Source: an uncultured bacterium
Lineage (GTDB): Bacteria > Patescibacteriota > Minisyncoccia > Phycocordibacterales > UBA9973
DNA length: 6,887 bases
Assembly: GCA_937895515.1 (NCBI GenBank)
Contig: CALAYS010000244.1
Location: 1 to 6,887, forward strand
Direction of reading: 5' to 3'
Each line of letters opens with the position of its first letter. Position 1 is the first letter of the stretch. The translations under genes and the position numbers were made by a program. The notes below the pieces were generated by a model that had not been told where the DNA came from, ran no database searches, and saw only the letters and a program-made list of their open reading frames with translations. Below are positions 6,577-6,887 of the stretch, in pieces.

Positions 6577-6673
6577 AAGAGGACATTGGACTATACCCTT
6601 GTTGGACTATACCCTTGTTGGACTATACCCTTGTTGGACTATACCCTTGTTGGGTATAGTCCAATGTCCTCTT
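6577..6673. repeat. Large palindrome with a fourfold 16-bp expansion in one arm
   Basis: Outer arms of 22 bp (6577-6598 and 6652-6673) are perfect reverse complements. Inside, the unit ttggactatacccttg occurs four times in perfect tandem (6586-6601, 6602-6617, 6618-6633, 6634-6649), each able to pair with the single complementary copy gggtatagtccaa at 6652-6664. The copy nearest the centre forms a 13-bp hairpin with a 5-nt loop (ttgtt). The structure reads as an original 49-bp hairpin whose left arm gained three extra units by slippage. The 16-bp unit is not a multiple of three, which argues against coding. Confidence 0.9.
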
Positions 6674-6691
6674 AATATGATCCTAATCTGA

Positions 6692-6732
6692 GGACATGGA
6701 ACCGTACCCGACGGGGGTACAGTTCTTTATCC
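6692..6732. repeat. Second, diverged palindrome related to the first
   Basis: Inner arms gaaccgtaccc (6699-6709) and gggtacagttc (6715-6725) pair over 11 bp with one mismatch around the loop gacgg. Pairing continues imperfectly out to gg (6692-6693) and cc (6731-6732). The left arm, with gaggacat, then tgga/gga, then taccc/gtaccc, resembles the left arm of the palindrome 100 bp earlier, so the two look like diverged copies of one element family. Confidence 0.6.
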
Positions 6733-6822
6733 AAAGGAAGGGATGGGGCTTTTAGAAGCGAATTAATGATAAGTGGAGTGTTGGGTTGCGGTCGGGCTCG
6801 TGTTTTTTGCGAGGAATCCTTT

Positions 6823-6881
6823 AAAATTTTTTTCTAATCCATTGTGGCGAAAACAATGGAGATTAGAAAAATTTTTTCTAA
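6823..6881. repeat. AT-rich inverted repeat at the right edge
   Basis: Left arm 6823-6845 and right arm 6853-6875 pair through aaaatttttttctaat and cattgt/acaatg, with a 2-base bulge and a loop of about 7 nt. The right arm overlaps a second palindrome, ttagaaaaa-t-tttttctaa (6863-6881), so two alternative hairpins compete. The shape resembles the 3'-end palindromes elsewhere in the window and could belong to a gene ending just beyond 6887 on the minus strand, but no stop codon context is visible. Confidence 0.55.
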
Positions 6882-6887
6882 TAATAA

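Larger units (their letters stand above)
6525..6887. other. Palindrome-dense non-coding region
   Basis: 363 bp with no credible coding frame, running to the window edge. It is patchily G+C-rich (seven C at 6554-6560, a G-rich stretch 6733-6750) inside an AT-rich genome and holds three palindromic structures, listed separately. The C-rich segment 6554-6570 and the G-rich segment 6732-6747 are roughly complementary and flank the first two hairpins, so together they may form the outer arms of one larger element. Candidates are a non-autonomous mobile element, an origin-like region or a structured spacer. Confidence 0.5.

Noticed and set aside
6586..6649. CRISPR-like array
   Set aside because: The 16-bp units abut with no spacers and form one arm of a palindrome; this is a slippage expansion, not a CRISPR array.
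1..6887. Bacterial or phage origin
   Set aside because: No Shine-Dalgarno sequences precede any of the five genes, and the PCIF1-like and FCP1-like proteins and palindromic 3' ends point to a eukaryotic large DNA virus.

Overview
The window looks like part of an AT-rich genome of a large eukaryotic DNA virus (Nucleocytoviricota). This is inferred from gene content and layout, not from a database search. The genes are intronless and closely packed on both strands. They lack Shine-Dalgarno sequences, and most starts have a purine at -3 or a G at +4. Short perfect palindromes lie just past several stop codons, as in the 'hairpin rule' for mRNA 3' ends in mimivirus-like viruses. The protein repertoire (a membrane-anchored collagen-like protein, an FCP1/SCP-type phosphatase, a PCIF1-like methyltransferase) also fits a giant virus. 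The intergenic palindromes and repeats recall mimivirids and pithovirus-like viruses, but I cannot fix the family.

Layout, left to right. Positions 1-293 are non-coding, with two AT-rich hairpins and a GC-richer 36-bp element; five codons of an upstream + strand gene may end at position 18. Positions 294-2651 (- strand) encode a 785-residue protein that appears to fuse two different methyltransferase domains: a DNA N4/N6-type module in the N-terminal half and a PCIF1-like (mRNA cap-adjacent m6Am) module at the C-terminus. A 55-bp divergent promoter region separates it from an unrecognised 139-residue gene (2707-3126, +). That gene converges on a collagen-like type II membrane protein (3198-4151, -), and one 24-bp perfect palindrome lies between their 3' ends. 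An FCP1/SCP-like HAD phosphatase follows (4307-5080, -), then a 340-bp spacer carrying a diverged copy of the GC-richer element, then a 367-residue protein (5421-6524, +) that resembles an uncharacterised giant-virus family. The last 363 bp (6525-6887) are non-coding and dense in palindromes. They include a hairpin whose left arm has been expanded into four 16-bp tandem units, and a second, diverged relative of that hairpin.

How the genes may work together: the PCIF1-like methyltransferase and the FCP1-like phosphatase both belong to families tied in eukaryotes to the phosphorylated RNA polymerase II C-terminal domain and to mRNA 5' ends, so this stretch may hold viral transcription or RNA-modification functions. 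The collagen-like protein is more likely a virion-surface or membrane component. The roles of the 139- and 367-residue proteins are unknown.
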